From NCBI GenBank assembly GCA_025455395.1, contig JALOMO010000003.1, forward strand, positions 1 through 52,663: a DNA stretch of 52,663 bases, given 5' to 3'. The stretch comes from Bacteroidales bacterium. GTDB taxonomy: Bacteria > Bacteroidota > Bacteroidia > Bacteroidales > VadinHA17. Within the stretch, counting starts at the first letter, position 1; the number at the start of each line of letters is the position of its first letter. A program made the translations under genes and the position numbers. Under the pieces are notes generated by a model. It made no database searches and was not told where the DNA came from. It saw nothing but the letters and a program-made list of their open reading frames with translations. Below, in pieces: positions 51,788 through 52,663 of this stretch.

Positions 51788-52663
51788 TCAGAATCCGCTG
51801 CTGCCATCCCAGCAGTGTGTGCAAAGCTTTTCCTTCGGGAGTCCTATTGCCCTGACAAGATCTTCCAGGCGCTGAAACATAAGTGTGTCCATTCCCAGCG
51901 TGGAAGAGATCTCACCAACCATCCTCCCGTATTTTTCTGAGTCATGATCAAGGTAGTCCTCAATATTCTTTTCTTCACCCTCCAGTGCGACAATTGCCTT
52001 TCTGGCTGCCAGCTCAAGGGTTGAGCGCGACTGAGAGAAATTAAGAAACGGGCATGGATAGAGCAGCGGAGGGCATGCAATCCGCATGTGAAGTTCGGCC
52101 GCCCCGGCCTGACGCAGATCGCGGGTGTTGTCCTTCAACTGGGTTCCCCTTACAATGCTGTCATCAAGGAAAATTATCTTCTTTCCATCAGTTATTTTCC
52201 TGTTGGGGATGAGCTTCATCCTGGCAACCAGGTCTCTCTGTATCTGTCTCTGCGGCATGAAGCTCCTCGGCCATGTAGGCGTGTATTTGGAGAACGAGCT
52301 CATATATGGCAGGCCCTTCTCGTTGGCATAACCAAATGCATGTCCCACACCCGAGTCGGGAACACCGCATACAAAATCAGCCTCAACAGTGTCTCGTTTA
52401 GCAAGAGCGGCGCCGCACTCATAACGTACCTCCTCCACATTCCTCCCTTCATATTCAGAGGTTGGAAACCCATAGTAAACCCAGAGAAAAGAACAGATCT
52501 GCATCTTTTTCCCGGGTGCCCTTAGGCGGGTGAAGCCATCAGGACGGATATGAACAATCTCTCCGGGCCCCAGGAAATACTCGGTCTCAAAACCAGTGTT
52601 CGGAAATGAACAGGTCTCCGATGCCACGGCCCGTGCCCCGTTCTTCTTTCCAATGACAACCGG
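51788..52663 (-). CDS. purF: amidophosphoribosyltransferase, 3' part (cut by window edge)
   Basis: PurF makes phosphoribosylamine from PRPP and glutamine, the first step of purine synthesis. The reading frame continues without stop to the end of the window (PVVIGKKNGARAVASETCSF at the visible N-terminal side), so the N-terminal Cys and most of the glutaminase domain lie outside. Visible parts are the end of the Ntn domain, the PRPP motif IIFLDDSIVRGTQL, and FCGVPDSGVGHAFGYA-type text (VCGVPDSGVGHAFGYA). The C-terminus has CTHCWDG. The gene is unrelated to the downstream surface operon. Confidence 0.93.
   Translation of the reverse strand, partial: PVVIGKKNGARAVASETCSFPNTGFETEYFLGPGEIVHIRPDGFTRLRAPGKKMQICSFLWVYYGFPTSEYEGRNVEEVRYECGAALAKRDTVEADFVCGVPDSGVGHAFGYANEKGLPYMSSFSKYTPTWPRSFMPQRQIQRDLVARMKLIPNRKITDGKKIIFLDDSIVRGTQLKDNTRDLRQAGAAELHMRIACPPLLYPCPFLNFSQSRSTLELAARKAIVALEGEEKNIEDYLDHDSEKYGRMVGEISSTLGMDTLMFQRLEDLVRAIGLPKEKLCTHCWDGSSGF

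Overview
The window is a chromosomal segment of a member of the Bacteroidota, most likely order Bacteroidales. Four things point there. Promoter -7 boxes match TAnnTTTG, and two have a well-placed -33 TTTG. Shine-Dalgarno sequences are mostly absent. Lipoproteins carry Cys-Lys/Ser-rich starts, and one giant protein has a type IX secretion sorting domain. Family content agrees: LytTR regulator with a propeller histidine kinase, GH29/GH20/GH125 enzymes, and an Ig-like lipoprotein of Bacteroidota type. No species is inferred.

Layout. (1) 1-210: the 3' part of a tRNA-like sequence interrupted by two short palindromes. (2) 211-3733: a sensor kinase and LytTR response regulator. (3) 4011-19805: fourteen genes, all on the minus strand. 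They include a lipoprotein, a GH125 mannosidase, two ROK kinases, a CBM9-like protein, a phosphofructokinase, a PIG-L deacetylase, a SIS protein, an acyl-CoA ligase, IspD and two GH29 fucosidases. The middle part reads as a cytosolic amino-sugar route: ROK kinase, PIG-L deacetylase, SIS deaminase/isomerase, PFK. (4) 19906-24168: lgt, a TetR regulator, mtnA with a class II aldolase, a CAT-anticodon tRNA with promoter and terminator, and a small lipoprotein. (5) 24262-28320: a lipid block of a diacylglycerol-kinase-like protein, CdsA, a TauE/SafE permease, a CDP-alcohol phosphatidyltransferase and an acyltransferase; three of these genes are chained by ATGA overlaps. (6) 28338-34113: GH20 hexosaminidase, pdxH, an NTF2-like lipoprotein, two tandem Stealth glycan phosphotransferases and endonuclease IV. 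(7) 34144-51593: a six-gene minus-strand operon that is the most unusual part. (8) 51788-52663: the 3' part of purF, cut by the window edge.

The operon at 34144-51593 encodes, in transcription order, two DUF4402-type secreted subunits, a PapD-like chaperone, a 3782-residue modular surface protein ending in a T9SS sorting domain, a third DUF4402-like protein, and an outer-membrane usher-like barrel that carries three C-terminal SPOR (peptidoglycan-binding) repeats. I read it as a chaperone-usher-like surface fibre system of Bacteroidota combined with a T9SS-exported giant adhesin. To my knowledge this combination has not been characterised in this phylum.

Other points of note: a perfect 28-bp palindrome sits in frame inside mtnA, and a tRNA remnant is broken by another palindrome family. 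Several start codons were moved inward from the longest reading frame (GH29-1, PFK, mtnA, cdsA, GH20, pdxH, nfo, Stealth-2, DUF4402-3) because the first codon is TTG/GTG and a family-consistent ATG lies just inside.
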